This document shows, in pieces, positions 1-7,002 of a stretch of 8,578 nt of DNA. The stretch is from Synechococcales cyanobacterium PMM_0073 (lineage in GTDB: Bacteria > Cyanobacteriota > Cyanobacteriia > Elainellales > Elainellaceae), in NCBI GenBank assembly GCA_949127695.1, contig CASBQH010000096.1:1-8578 (forward strand). The letters run 5' to 3'. The notes beneath the pieces were generated by a model. It was not told the DNA's origin, ran no database searches, and saw only the letters and a list, made by a program, of their open reading frames with translations. Position 1 is the first letter of the stretch, and each line of letters begins with the position of its first letter. Position numbers and translations under genes: made by a program.

Positions 1-954
1 CCTGCCGCCAATAATTTTGGGAGCCACAAACGCCAGAATCTTTTGCACCGAGCCATCGGCAATGGCGCTGGCGGCTAGCGTTCCGCCACATTCCCACAGC
101 ACAGACAGACAGCCGCGACTGTAAAGCTGCTGCATTGCCAAAGCCGGGGTCAAGACGGGCAGACTCACCACCTCGACACCCTGCTGCTCCAGGCTCTGCC
201 GCACGGCTGGATTGGCCTCGGCTTCAGTCAGCACCAGCGTGGATGCCTCAGACTGCCAGAGCTGCGCTGTAGTCGGCAAATCTAAGCCTCGGCTCATCAC
301 CACCCGCAGCGGATTATGCCCCTGCCCGTGGCTGGTCAGCAGCGGGTTGTCGCGCCGCACTGTGTTGCCGCCCACAATTACCGCATCGCATTCTGAGCGG
401 AGTCGATGCACCCAGCTGCGGGCGGGCGGCGAAGTCACCCAGGCGCTATGGCCGCTGCTGGCGGCGATCTTGCCGTCTAAGGTCATCGCATATTTCAAAA
501 TCCCCAGTGGCTGCTGGTAGAGCATCCGGTGGATGAAGCCTTCGTTCAGCTGGCGGCAGGCCGCTTCCTCCAGGCTCAGGCTCACCTCAATTCCGGCAGC
601 TCTCAGCCGCGCGATCCCAGCTCCGGCCACCTGGGGATTGGGATCTACCATGCCCACGACGGCTCTGGCCACTCCCGCCTGAATCAAGGCATCGGCGCAG
701 GGCGGCGTCCGGCCATGGTGGCTGCAAGGCTCCAGGTTGACGTAAACGGTGGCTCCCGGCGCTTGCTCAGCGGCGGCTCGGAGGGCAAAGACTTCGGCAT
801 GGGGCTGTCCGGCTTTGGGATGAAAGCCTTCGCCTACGATCTGGCCAGCCTGCACCACGACGGCTCCCACCATTGGATTTGGGGCTGTTTGGCCTGCGGC
901 CTGTCGCGCTAGCTCAAGGCAGCGCTGCATCATCTGCTGATCAAGGCTCGACAT
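1..954 (-). CDS. ribD: RibD, bifunctional riboflavin deaminase/reductase (C-terminus off the left edge)
   Basis: RibD performs two consecutive steps of riboflavin synthesis in the cytoplasm: deamination of the GTP-derived pyrimidine, then NADPH-dependent reduction of its ribose side chain. The visible 318 residues begin MSSLDQQMMQRCLELA. Residues 1-145 form the zinc cytidine-deaminase-like domain, with the ligand and catalytic motif H52-A-E54 and the second motif P-C77-SHHGRTPP-C86. The reductase domain starts near residue 150 (GILKYAMTLDGKIA, then VHRLRSECDAVIVGGNTVRRDNP). The frame is open to base 1 and ends at ...KIIGGR, so roughly 50 residues are probably missing compared with the usual length of about 365-380. 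The ATG at 954 is chosen because a GGAGG ribosome-binding site sits 8 nt upstream. All key deaminase residues are present. The gene is divergent from the phosphatase gene. Identification rests on motifs and is very secure. Confidence 0.97.
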   Translation of the reverse strand, partial: MSSLDQQMMQRCLELARQAAGQTAPNPMVGAVVVQAGQIVGEGFHPKAGQPHAEVFALRAAAEQAPGATVYVNLEPCSHHGRTPPCADALIQAGVARAVVGMVDPNPQVAGAGIARLRAAGIEVSLSLEEAACRQLNEGFIHRMLYQQPLGILKYAMTLDGKIAASSGHSAWVTSPPARSWVHRLRSECDAVIVGGNTVRRDNPLLTSHGQGHNPLRVVMSRGLDLPTTAQLWQSEASTLVLTEAEANPAVRQSLEQQGVEVVSLPVLTPALAMQQLYSRGCLSVLWECGGTLAASAIADGSVQKILAFVAPKIIGGR

Positions 955-962
955 GGGGACAA

Positions 963-967
963 CCTCC
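963..967 (-). promoter_or_regulatory. Ribosome-binding site of ribD
   Basis: The minus strand reads GGAGG, then an 8-nt spacer, then the ATG at 954. This is the clearest Shine-Dalgarno sequence in the window and fixes the ribD start. Confidence 0.8.
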
Positions 968-1041
968 GGGTAAGCTCAGCCCATTCTGGCGCTTTTTGGG
1001 GTGGCAATTGTCGCGTTAAGCTAGCTCGGCTGACAAAGCGA

Positions 1042-1070
1042 GTCATATCAGGCTGACGCCCTCTTTGCAA
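1042..1070 (-). promoter_or_regulatory. Candidate divergent promoter for ribD
   Basis: TTGCAA is its own reverse complement, so the box at 1065-1070 can also serve as a -35 on the minus strand. After a 17-bp spacer there is TATGAC (1042-1047), a four-of-six match to the -10 consensus. Transcription would begin near 1035, leaving a leader of about 80 nt before the ribD ATG. The -10 box is weak, so this is tentative. Confidence 0.25.
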
Positions 1071-1093
1071 AATTGTCAGATCTACGCTATAAA
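1065..1093 (+). promoter_or_regulatory. Candidate sigma-70-type promoter for the GAF-PP2C gene
   Basis: TTGCAA (1065-1070), a 17-bp spacer and TATAAA (1088-1093) make a good match to the -35/-10 consensus on the plus strand. Transcription would begin near 1100, leaving a leader of roughly 280 nt that contains the 15-bp repeats. The call rests on consensus match only; another promoter nearer the gene cannot be excluded. Confidence 0.4.
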
Positions 1094-1279
1094 TCGCCTG
1101 AATCACTGACAGCAGCGATCAGGTTTCAGCTTTAGGATGCAAAACTCATCCGATCGGCTGAGAAATTGCTATGGCAATCATCTGGGCATTCGTTAGAATT
1201 TATCCCAAATGCATTAGTCTTACTGCCATAAGCCTCTGCCGTCATTCGATCTGTGCCAATTGGGGCAATAGTCTTGAGT

Positions 1280-1324
1280 TAAGGCCAGCCGCACTAAGGC
1301 CAGCCTCAGTAAGACCAGATCCAT
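1280..1324. repeat. Three-copy 15-bp direct tandem repeat upstream of the phosphatase gene
   Basis: Three units start exactly 15 bp apart: TAAGGCCAGCCGCAC (1280), TAAGGCCAGCCTCAG (1295) and TAAGACCAGATCCAT (1310). The core TAAGRCCAG is conserved in all three; the third unit has drifted most. The array ends 53 bp before the ATG at 1378. It could be a set of protein-binding sites (about 1.5 helical turns apart) or a neutral slippage product. Confidence 0.75.
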
Positions 1325-1377
1325 CACAGCTGATTGCAGATCTCCGGTTGACGTTTGTTTGCGCTAAGGCTTATTGA

Positions 1378-2820
1378 ATGACTGCTGTGCCTGCTCCTCG
1401 ACAGCCCTCTCCCTCGCCTGACTTCACAGGTGGCAATCCTGGTGGTACCAATCCGCCAGAGACAACGCCTGTGTTTGCGCTGAAGGAGCTGGTGCTGCGA
1501 CTGCATCGGGAGCAGAACAAAATTCAAGATCTGCTCAGCTCGCTGGGGTTTGCCCTCCGCAGCTTCAAAAATCTTAATCAGTTTCTGGAGCTAACCCCGT
1601 TAATTGCCAGCCGCGTTACTGATGCAGACGGCAGTGCCCTGCTGCTGTATAAGTCAAATGGCCAAGTGCGGCTAGAGCGGCTGCACTGCCAGGACAACAG
1701 CTGCCAGGATATTCGCTCGGCAATTGAGGCGGCGGCGCGGCAGTTTGCCTCCCAGTCCAAAACGCCCGACAACAGCCGCACGGCGGCTTTAGACTATCAC
1801 GTTAATGCAGCGCTGGGAAAATCGGTGAAGCTGTTTGGCACGGCCATTTTAACCAAAAGTCTGGAGCGCGGTCGGCTCTATGTGTTTAGCCGCGACCCAG
1901 ACTATAGCTGGACAGAAACCCGCCAAAAATTAGTGCGGCTGGTGGCCGACCAAACTGCTGTTGCCATCGAAAACGATGAGCTGACGGTCGAACTTCGCAA
2001 AAAAGAGCGGCTGGATCGGGAGCTAGAAATTGGCGCTGAAATTCAGCTTCAGCTCCTGCCGCGCCAATGCCCCAAAATTGAGGGCGTCGAGATTGCGGCA
2101 CTTTGCAAAACCGCGAACCGAGTCGGCGGCGACTACTACGACTTTATCCCGGCCAAAAACCCGGCCAGCCCAGAGCCAAAGCGGCGGCGTTCGGTCAATC
2201 CAGAGTCAGACCGCTGGAGTCTGGCGATTGGCGACGTGATGGGCAAAGGCGTTCCGGCAGGGCTGATCATGACGATGCTGCGCGGGATGCTGCGGGCGGA
2301 AGTGCTGAACGCCCACTCGCCCGCCCGGATTTTGCAGCACTTAAATCACGTTATGTATGCCGACTTGGAAAACTCCAAGCGGTTTGTGACGCTGTTTTAC
2401 TCAGAATATGATGCCAGCAGCCGCACGCTGTTTTATGGCAACGCCGCCCATAATCCACCGCTGCTCTGGCAGGCAGCCACCCAAAAGATCAAGCGCCTAG
2501 ATACCCTGGGGATGCTGATTGGCCTAGATATGGACAGCACTTACAATGAGGCGCAGGTGCAGCTGCAATTTGGCGATACGCTGATTTACTTTACCGATGG
2601 CTTTACCGATGCAGCCAACCAAAGCGGTGAGCGGTTTGACGAAGAAAACCTGATGAAGCATTTCCAGTGGGCCTGCCAAAATTGCCCCACGCCGCAGGCG
2701 ATCCTCGACTATCTATTTGATCAAGTCCAGCAGTTTATTGGGGCAGAGCGGCATAACGAAGATGATATGACGCTGATTGTGATGCAGGTGCAGCCAGAGC
2801 GATCAAGTCTCTCAGCCTGA
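1378..2820 (+). CDS. GAF-domain SpoIIE/RsbU-type PP2C serine/threonine phosphatase
   Basis: The protein has 480 residues. Residues 1-32 are a Pro/Thr-rich, probably disordered tail. Residues about 60-205 resemble a GAF sensor domain. Residues about 198-228 form the charged helical linker typical of RsbU-like phosphatases (ELRKKERLDRELEIGAEIQ, then LQLLPRQ). The rest is the SpoIIE/PP2C domain with the expected metal-binding motifs: GGDYYDF (D252, D255), GDVMGKGVPAGL (D286), TDGFTDA (D407) and NEDDMTLIV (D462/D463), all intact. Such enzymes remove phosphate from Ser/Thr, often on anti-sigma-factor antagonists in partner-switching pathways; no such partner gene is visible here. An unusual basic stretch with RRR lies at about 258-280, between conserved strands of the catalytic domain. 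The ATG is fixed by an in-frame TGA directly before it; the ribosome-binding site (AAGG) is weak. The protein has no membrane segment and is probably cytoplasmic. Family assignment is firm; the sensed signal and substrate are unknown. Confidence 0.95.
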   Translation: MTAVPAPRQPSPSPDFTGGNPGGTNPPETTPVFALKELVLRLHREQNKIQDLLSSLGFALRSFKNLNQFLELTPLIASRVTDADGSALLLYKSNGQVRLERLHCQDNSCQDIRSAIEAAARQFASQSKTPDNSRTAALDYHVNAALGKSVKLFGTAILTKSLERGRLYVFSRDPDYSWTETRQKLVRLVADQTAVAIENDELTVELRKKERLDRELEIGAEIQLQLLPRQCPKIEGVEIAALCKTANRVGGDYYDFIPAKNPASPEPKRRRSVNPESDRWSLAIGDVMGKGVPAGLIMTMLRGMLRAEVLNAHSPARILQHLNHVMYADLENSKRFVTLFYSEYDASSRTLFYGNAAHNPPLLWQAATQKIKRLDTLGMLIGLDMDSTYNEAQVQLQFGDTLIYFTDGFTDAANQSGERFDEENLMKHFQWACQNCPTPQAILDYLFDQVQQFIGAERHNEDDMTLIVMQVQPERSSLSA

Positions 2821-2881
2821 TTTCAGGAATGATCCGAATTGCCGGAACTATGGCAGACTAGGTTCGATTCTCTTTGTGGGT

Positions 2882-2885
2882 GAGG
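2882..2885 (+). promoter_or_regulatory. Ribosome-binding site of the small membrane-protein gene
   Basis: GAGG, within GGGTGAGG, lies 6 nt before the ATG at 2892. It favours that ATG over the in-frame TTG at 2874 and supports the small frame being translated. Confidence 0.55.
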
Positions 2886-2891
2886 TTTAAT

Positions 2892-3203
2892 ATGTTGCTT
2901 GTTCAGTTGATCCAAGATCTGGCGACGCAGGGCATCTCGCTCCATGACTTGCTGCCCCATTGGGCGAGCTTCGCTGCCATTGAGCCGGGAGCGCATGGCT
3001 TTTTGCATGGCTTTGAGACTGACCTTTGGCCTGATTTTGACGGACTCACGGCTCAACTCCAGGGTCAGCAGTTTGATACCGATGTGTTCAAGGCGACTCG
3101 CAACAGCGTGGGTAGCTTTATTAAGGCGGGCAAGCATTGGGTGTTTTTGGCTGGGCTTGTGGCGGGCTACCTGCTGCGCGCCGCCACAAGTTACGGCTCG
3201 TGA
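2892..3203 (+). CDS. Small protein of unknown function with a C-terminal membrane helix
   Basis: I do not recognise a named family. The frame encodes 103 residues beginning MLLVQLIQDLATQGISLHDL. Residues 1-75 look like a soluble, mostly helical, acidic region rich in aromatic residues (HGFLHGFETDLWPDFDG, then QQFDTDVFKATRNSVGSF). Residues about 82-98 (HWVFLAGLVAGYLLR) are hydrophobic and include a GxxxG pattern (G88-G92), often seen where membrane helices pack. The C-terminus is the short tail AATSYGS. The ATG follows a good ribosome-binding site, and composition and codon choice look like a real gene. An opposite-strand frame (3221-2823) reads as basic and low-complexity, so I treat it as a shadow. 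The gene lies 71 bp after the phosphatase and 145 bp before argH, on the same strand. Co-transcription with the phosphatase is possible but unproven. Confidence 0.65.
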   Translation: MLLVQLIQDLATQGISLHDLLPHWASFAAIEPGAHGFLHGFETDLWPDFDGLTAQLQGQQFDTDVFKATRNSVGSFIKAGKHWVFLAGLVAGYLLRAATSYGS

Positions 3204-3232
3204 CCGGAGCAAAATTTGCATTGGGCAGCATT

Positions 3233-3268
3233 AACCCCTGCATGAACCCCTGCGTGAACCCCTGCATC
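3233..3268. repeat. Three-copy 12-bp direct tandem repeat upstream of argH
   Basis: Three adjacent units read AACCCCTGCATG, AACCCCTGCGTG and AACCCCTGCATC. They differ at only two positions across the set, so the array is recent or under constraint. It ends 80 bp before the argH ATG and just before the -10-like box at 3305. Reading from the ATG at 3242, the repeats also encode a 12-residue frame, MNPCVNPCISQR, ending at 3280, but no ribosome-binding site precedes it. Confidence 0.85.
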
Positions 3269-3304
3269 AGCCAGCGCTGAACAGTTTGGCGAGCTAGAAG
3301 GCTG

Positions 3305-3310
3305 TACAAT
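3305..3310 (+). promoter_or_regulatory. Candidate -10 box of an argH promoter
   Basis: TACAAT is a five-of-six match to TATAAT and would place a transcript start about 32 nt before the argH ATG. No good -35 box lies at the usual distance (17 bp upstream reads CAGTTT), so an activator-dependent promoter, or none, is possible. Confidence 0.3.
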
Positions 3311-3348
3311 GCCAAACTCAGTGCAGGTCGTCCAAATCAAGAATCAAC

Positions 3349-4761
3349 ATGGCAACTTCATCTTCTAATTCTTCTGCGGGTCAAACCTGGAGTCAGCGCT
3401 TTGAGTCGGCGCTGCATCCGGCGATTGCGCTATTTAATGCCAGCATTGGCTTTGATATTGAGCTGATTGAATATGACCTGAGCGGCTCACAGGCTCATGC
3501 CAAAATGCTGGCGCATACTGGGATTATTTCTCCCGCAGAAGGCGAGCAGCTGGTGGCAGGCTTGGAGCAGATTCGGCAAGAATATCAGGCGGGCAGCTTC
3601 CAGCCCGGAGTCGAAGCGGAAGACGTGCATTTCGCGGTTGAGCGCCGCCTGACTGAGCTAGTGGGGGACGTAGGCAAAAAGCTGCATACAGCCCGCTCGC
3701 GGAATGACCAGGTGGGCACCGATACGCGGCTTTATCTGCGGGCGCAGGTAGAGCAAATCCAGCAGCAAATCCTCGACTTTCAGGCGGTGATGCTGGGGCT
3801 AGCCGAACAGCATGTGGAAACGCTGATTCCGGGCTATACGCATCTCCAGCGAGCGCAGCCGCTGAGTCTGGCGCATCACCTGCTAGCCTATGTCGAAATG
3901 ACGCAGCGTGACTGGCAGCGGCTGGGCGAAATTTACCATCGCATCAACATTTCGCCGCTGGGTTCGGGGGCGCTGGCAGGCACGACCTTTCCAATTGATC
4001 GCCACTACAGCGCAGAGCTATTGGGCTTTGAGTCGGTCTATGCCAACAGCCTGGATGGCGTCAGCGACCGCGATTTCGCCATTGAATTTCTCTGCGCCGC
4101 TAGTCTGGTTATGGTGCATCTCTCGCGGCTGGCTGAAGAGGTGATCCTCTGGGCTTCAGAGGAATTTGGCTTTGTGACGCTAAAAGACAGCTGCTCAACC
4201 GGATCGAGCATTATGCCGCAGAAAAAAAACCCTGATGTGCCGGAGCTGGTGCGGGGCAAAACCGGGCGTGTCTTTGGTCATTTGCAAGGAATGCTGGTGC
4301 TGATGAAGGGCTTGCCGTTGGCCTATAACAAAGATTTGCAGGAAGACAAAGAGGCGCTGTTTGACGGCGTTAAGACCGTGCAGGGCTGTCTGGAAGCGAT
4401 GACAATTTTGTTTGCCGAGGGGCTAGAGTTTCGCCCAGCCAGACTAAACCAAGCCGTCACCGAAGATTTTTCTAATGCGACAGATGTGGCGGACTATTTG
4501 GCGGCTAAGGGCGTCCCCTTCCGCGAAGCCTACAATCTGGTTGGCAAGGTGGTCAAAACTTCTCTGGCGGCCAACAAGCTACTGAAAGATCTAACGCTGG
4601 AGGAATGGCAGAGTTTACATCCGGCCTTCGAGCCAGATATTTATGCGGCAATTGAGCCGCGACAGGTGGTGAGCGCTCGCAACAGCTTTGGTGGCACGGG
4701 GTTTGAGCAGGTGAACCGGGCGCTGGCTGCCGCCAAGCAGCGTTGGCAGCAGGCCAGTTAG
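3349..4761 (+). CDS. argH: Argininosuccinate lyase
   Basis: ArgH catalyses the last step of arginine biosynthesis, splitting argininosuccinate into arginine and fumarate in the cytoplasm; the active enzyme of this superfamily is a homotetramer. The 470 residues match the usual length of about 460-470. Visible signatures are [10 protein letters not shown] (113-122), [11 protein letters not shown] (161-171, with H165 in the conserved acid/base region) and the fumarate-lyase loop [11 protein letters not shown] (285-295), which carries the catalytic serine. The C-terminal part ([20 protein letters not shown], about 377-396) is also typical. The start at 3349 fits because [12 protein letters not shown], where homologues align, begins 13 residues in; the Shine-Dalgarno (AAGAA) is weak. 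The gene is convergent with the lipoprotein gene, with only 42 bp between their stop codons. No arginine-repressor site is evident. No key residue is missing. Confidence 0.99.
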   Translation: MATSSSNSSAGQTWSQRFESALHPAIALFNASIGFDIELIEYDLSGSQAHAKMLAHTGIISPAEGEQLVAGLEQIRQEYQAGSFQPGVEAEDVHFAVERRLTELVGDVGKKLHTARSRNDQVGTDTRLYLRAQVEQIQQQILDFQAVMLGLAEQHVETLIPGYTHLQRAQPLSLAHHLLAYVEMTQRDWQRLGEIYHRINISPLGSGALAGTTFPIDRHYSAELLGFESVYANSLDGVSDRDFAIEFLCAASLVMVHLSRLAEEVILWASEEFGFVTLKDSCSTGSSIMPQKKNPDVPELVRGKTGRVFGHLQGMLVLMKGLPLAYNKDLQEDKEALFDGVKTVQGCLEAMTILFAEGLEFRPARLNQAVTEDFSNATDVADYLAAKGVPFREAYNLVGKVVKTSLAANKLLKDLTLEEWQSLHPAFEPDIYAAIEPRQVVSARNSFGGTGFEQVNRALAAAKQRWQQAS

Positions 4762-4765
4762 ATTT

Positions 4766-4803
4766 TCTGATTTTCTGTGCTGCCCAATGCCTGTCGGATC
4801 AGA
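4766..4803. terminator. Weak inverted repeat between convergent argH and the lipoprotein gene
   Basis: TCTGAT (4766-4771) is complementary to ATCAGA (4798-4803), with two further G·T pairs possible inside and a loop of about 22 nt. The position between convergent genes suits a bidirectional terminator, but the stem is short, has no GC-rich core and no clear T-run follows in either direction. Confidence 0.2.
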
Positions 4804-5598
4804 TCAAGGCAGGCTAGGGCGGGAAGCAGTGAGCCAAGCCTTGAGAAACATGCCGACGATCACGAGTCCCAGAATGATCAGGCTACCAATTCCGACGGAG
4901 CTGGGCAGCCAAAACACCGCTTCAAGATGATTGGCGACAGTTGGCTTCAGCAGCCATCGCAGCTCGCGGCCTTTGCGGTTGACGATAGGCCGCAGTGAGT
5001 CAGCTGTCGCCCTGGCTCCCCAAGGGGTATTCAGGCCAAATTCAACGACTGGCAGCGCATTTGAATCTAGCAAAACGGTGGCCGTATTTTTGAGGTTGGG
5101 GACAACGCCCAGCCCCCGCAAATCAAGGTCATAGCTGAGGTGATGCCGCTGCCAAATGATCAGATTGTTGGTTTGAATCGATAGGTGAGAGAGTGGCTGC
5201 GACCTGCTGGCAGAGCTATCCGCAGCAGGTTGAGCCGCCATCTGCTGGGATTGTTCAAATTTATGCAGCAGATCTTTGACATGCACAAACGGCAAGCTCA
5301 AGATCCATTCCCGCTCAGCTGGATGCTGAACTTTGCCGCCCAGCTGCTCAGTTTGCTCAGTCAGTTGGTTCAGCCATAGCTCTGCGGTTGCCTGACTCAT
5401 GCCAGTCATTTGGCCACTCAGCCGAATCCGCTGGGTGAGGACACCGTGATTTGCATCTTTGAAGCTGACGCCAACATCATCCCGCACACAGCCAGAAAGC
5501 AGCAGGAAGGCAGCTAGGATAAACCAAAGCAGGCGCAGTTTTACCAATTGGCGAACCATCTGGATGCTCTTCGCGCTGAGTTGGGTGGTAATGCTCAT
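4804..5598 (-). CDS. DUF3153-like membrane lipoprotein
   Basis: The protein has 264 residues. A basic N-terminus (MVRQLVKLR) is followed by a hydrophobic stretch (about 22-35) and the lipobox L-S-G-C37, so signal peptidase II cleavage and lipid attachment at C37 are expected. Residues 38-225 form an extracytoplasmic domain with a low-complexity Ala/Ser/Gln stretch at about 118-135. A second hydrophobic helix (about 235-256, SLIILGLVIVGMFLKAW) ends in a basic tail, which positive-inside logic puts in the cytoplasm. This architecture fits the DUF3153 family of cyanobacterial lipoproteins, whose function I do not know. The ATG at 5598 has AGGG six nt upstream and leaves 16 bp after the tldE stop; an internal ATG at 5559 would still keep the signal peptide. 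The tight spacing suggests co-transcription with tldE. Confidence 0.85.
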   Translation of the reverse strand: MSITTQLSAKSIQMVRQLVKLRLLWFILAAFLLLSGCVRDDVGVSFKDANHGVLTQRIRLSGQMTGMSQATAELWLNQLTEQTEQLGGKVQHPAEREWILSLPFVHVKDLLHKFEQSQQMAAQPAADSSASRSQPLSHLSIQTNNLIIWQRHHLSYDLDLRGLGVVPNLKNTATVLLDSNALPVVEFGLNTPWGARATADSLRPIVNRKGRELRWLLKPTVANHLEAVFWLPSSVGIGSLIILGLVIVGMFLKAWLTASRPSLP

Positions 5599-5614
5599 GG
5601 TTATCCCTGCTCTA

Positions 5615-6961
5615 TCAGGCTCTTGCCGCCACGCCGAGCTGGTCAAACAGCAGGCTCGGCATATAGGCTCTGCCACCAATCCACTCAGGCTGATCGCCCA
5701 AATCAACTAGCTGCTGAAACGCTTCAAAAATGCTGCCTGCCACCATGGTATTTTTCACCCGCCCGACAATTTTGCCGTCTTCTACCTTGTAGCCCAGATC
5801 CAGATTCACCGAAAACTCGCCTGCCAGCATATTCGACTGCCCCGCCCCCAGCACCTGATCGACAATGATCCCTTCTTTCATGCCCGCAATTAACGCTGCG
5901 GTTGAAGTTTGACCAGGAGCCATGCAGATATTGACCAAGCTGGGATTGGGCTTCGACAGTCCGCCGCGAAAGCCATTGCCCGTAGAGGTTTGGCCTGCTC
6001 GTGCCGCCCAGCGCCGATCCCAGTAAAAGCCCTGAAGAGTTCCGGCTTCAAGATAAGCTTTGCGGCTAGTCGGCGTGCCTTCATCGTCAAAGCTGCAAGC
6101 ATTCACGCCCAGATGCGGATCTTCAAACAGCGTCAGGCGTTTGTCAAACAGAGTTTTGCCCAGCTTATCCGCCAGCGGCGAGGCTTTTTGCACCACTGCC
6201 TGCCCAGATAGCACCGAAGAAAACAGCGAACCTAGCGTACTCGCCGCCGCACGCGGCAGGAACAAGACCGGGAACGAACCGCTGCTGATGCTGGCCGACT
6301 GCTCTGCCCAGCGATATTTTTGCAGCACCTGGTTCAAGATCAAGTCATAGTCTGGCTCTCCGTCGCGGCTGACATCATAGCTGCCTGCCTGCAAAAAGTC
6401 TTCGCCCCGCACCAAATTTCCCGACAGGCTGGCGCTAGTGGTCTGGCTACTGCGCTCAGCATAGAGATCTTGGCTAGTCGCAATCCGCACGGTACGCGAG
6501 ACGGCATGGAAGCTCAGATCTACCAAAATATCGGCGTTGTAGTCATGCAGGCGGCGGATCAGGTACTCCCCAATCTGCACCAGTTCTGCGGTGTCTGGCG
6601 GCTCGTCTAATCGCTCGTCTGATGGCTTCTGGGACAGGGCTGACGCTGTACCGGGCTTGCTGTCTGGGCTACGAAAATTAGCGGCAAACTCAAAGTCGGC
6701 AGCGCTGCCAATTTGCGCAGTTTGCACGGCAGCATCCACCAAATCTTCAAGCCGGGTTAGATCCGTAGAGCTAGCAAACCCGATTCTGCCGTTGCAGATC
6801 ACGCGCAGCGCCACGCCTTGAGTTGCCTTAGTTTGCAGCGACTTGAGGTGATTGTTTTCAAACTCAATCGGCGTATCTTGGCTAGAGACAAAATAGACCT
6901 CAGCGGCATCGGTACGAGGGGCAGCTAGCTTTAAGATCTGTTCGAGGAGGGCGTCGCTCAC
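5615..6961 (-). CDS. TldE/PmbA-type subunit of the TldD/E peptidase family
   Basis: From the GTG at 6961 the protein has 448 residues, close to the 450 of E. coli PmbA. Family features are an N-terminal DAAEVYFVSSQDTPIEFENN region, the central LFSSVLSGQAVVQKASPLADKLG segment, FDDEGTPT followed by a Gly/Asn-rich stretch (STGNGFRGG), and the C-terminal GEFSVNLDLGYKVEDGKIVGRVKNTMVAGSIFE. It lacks the HExxxH zinc site of TldD, which identifies it as the E/PmbA-type partner. In known systems TldD and TldE form a heterodimeric protease acting on unfolded peptides and on microcin precursors. No tldD is in the window, so its partner must lie elsewhere. There is no early in-frame ATG and no good Shine-Dalgarno sequence. 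GTG 6961 (VSDALLEQILK) is chosen by length and homologous start; the frame stays open upstream through the hairpin to 7060, with another GTG at 6988. Confidence 0.92.
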   Translation of the reverse strand: MSDALLEQILKLAAPRTDAAEVYFVSSQDTPIEFENNHLKSLQTKATQGVALRVICNGRIGFASSTDLTRLEDLVDAAVQTAQIGSAADFEFAANFRSPDSKPGTASALSQKPSDERLDEPPDTAELVQIGEYLIRRLHDYNADILVDLSFHAVSRTVRIATSQDLYAERSSQTTSASLSGNLVRGEDFLQAGSYDVSRDGEPDYDLILNQVLQKYRWAEQSASISSGSFPVLFLPRAAASTLGSLFSSVLSGQAVVQKASPLADKLGKTLFDKRLTLFEDPHLGVNACSFDDEGTPTSRKAYLEAGTLQGFYWDRRWAARAGQTSTGNGFRGGLSKPNPSLVNICMAPGQTSTAALIAGMKEGIIVDQVLGAGQSNMLAGEFSVNLDLGYKVEDGKIVGRVKNTMVAGSIFEAFQQLVDLGDQPEWIGGRAYMPSLLFDQLGVAARA

Positions 6962-7002
6962 GGGGCAGCAATCTGGAAAGTACAGCACTGATCGTAGCGC
7001 AA

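Larger units (their letters stand above)
955..1377. other. Divergent intergenic region between ribD and the phosphatase gene
   Basis: These 423 bp contain no convincing gene. A short open frame begins at 1171 in the phosphatase frame but ends at a TGA immediately before the ATG at 1378, so it is not an N-terminal extension, and it has no protein-like composition. The region holds candidate divergent promoters around a palindromic TTGCAA (1065-1070) and a three-copy 15-bp direct repeat (1280-1324). It also holds two copies of TAGTCTT, one near 1215 and one near 1269. I saw no convincing FMN riboswitch, although ribD lies downstream on the minus strand. Confidence 0.6.

Noticed and set aside
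212..912. Two plus-strand frames across the left edge
   Set aside because: They are shadows of ribD, whose minus-strand translation carries complete deaminase motifs.
955..1040. FMN riboswitch in the ribD leader
   Set aside because: No conserved multi-helix FMN aptamer pattern could be recognised in the minus-strand leader.
1171..1377. 68-codon frame directly upstream of, and in frame with, the phosphatase
   Set aside because: It ends in TGA immediately before the phosphatase ATG, has no ribosome-binding site and no protein-like pattern; it is leader DNA.
1348..1377. TTGACG with TTATTG 17 bp downstream, just before the phosphatase ATG
   Set aside because: The -10 match is poor and the transcript would start at or inside the coding region.
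2836..2860. Possible terminator hairpin after the phosphatase gene
   Set aside because: Only a four-base stem (TGCC/GGCA) and no T-run; too weak to report.
2823..3221. 132-codon frame on the minus strand opposite the small membrane-protein gene
   Set aside because: Its translation is basic and low in recognisable structure, has no clear ribosome-binding site, and its upstream end runs to the edge of the 12-bp repeats. The plus-strand frame is the better candidate.
3233..3268. CRISPR array
   Set aside because: The 12-bp units are directly adjacent with no spacers and only three copies; this is a simple tandem repeat.
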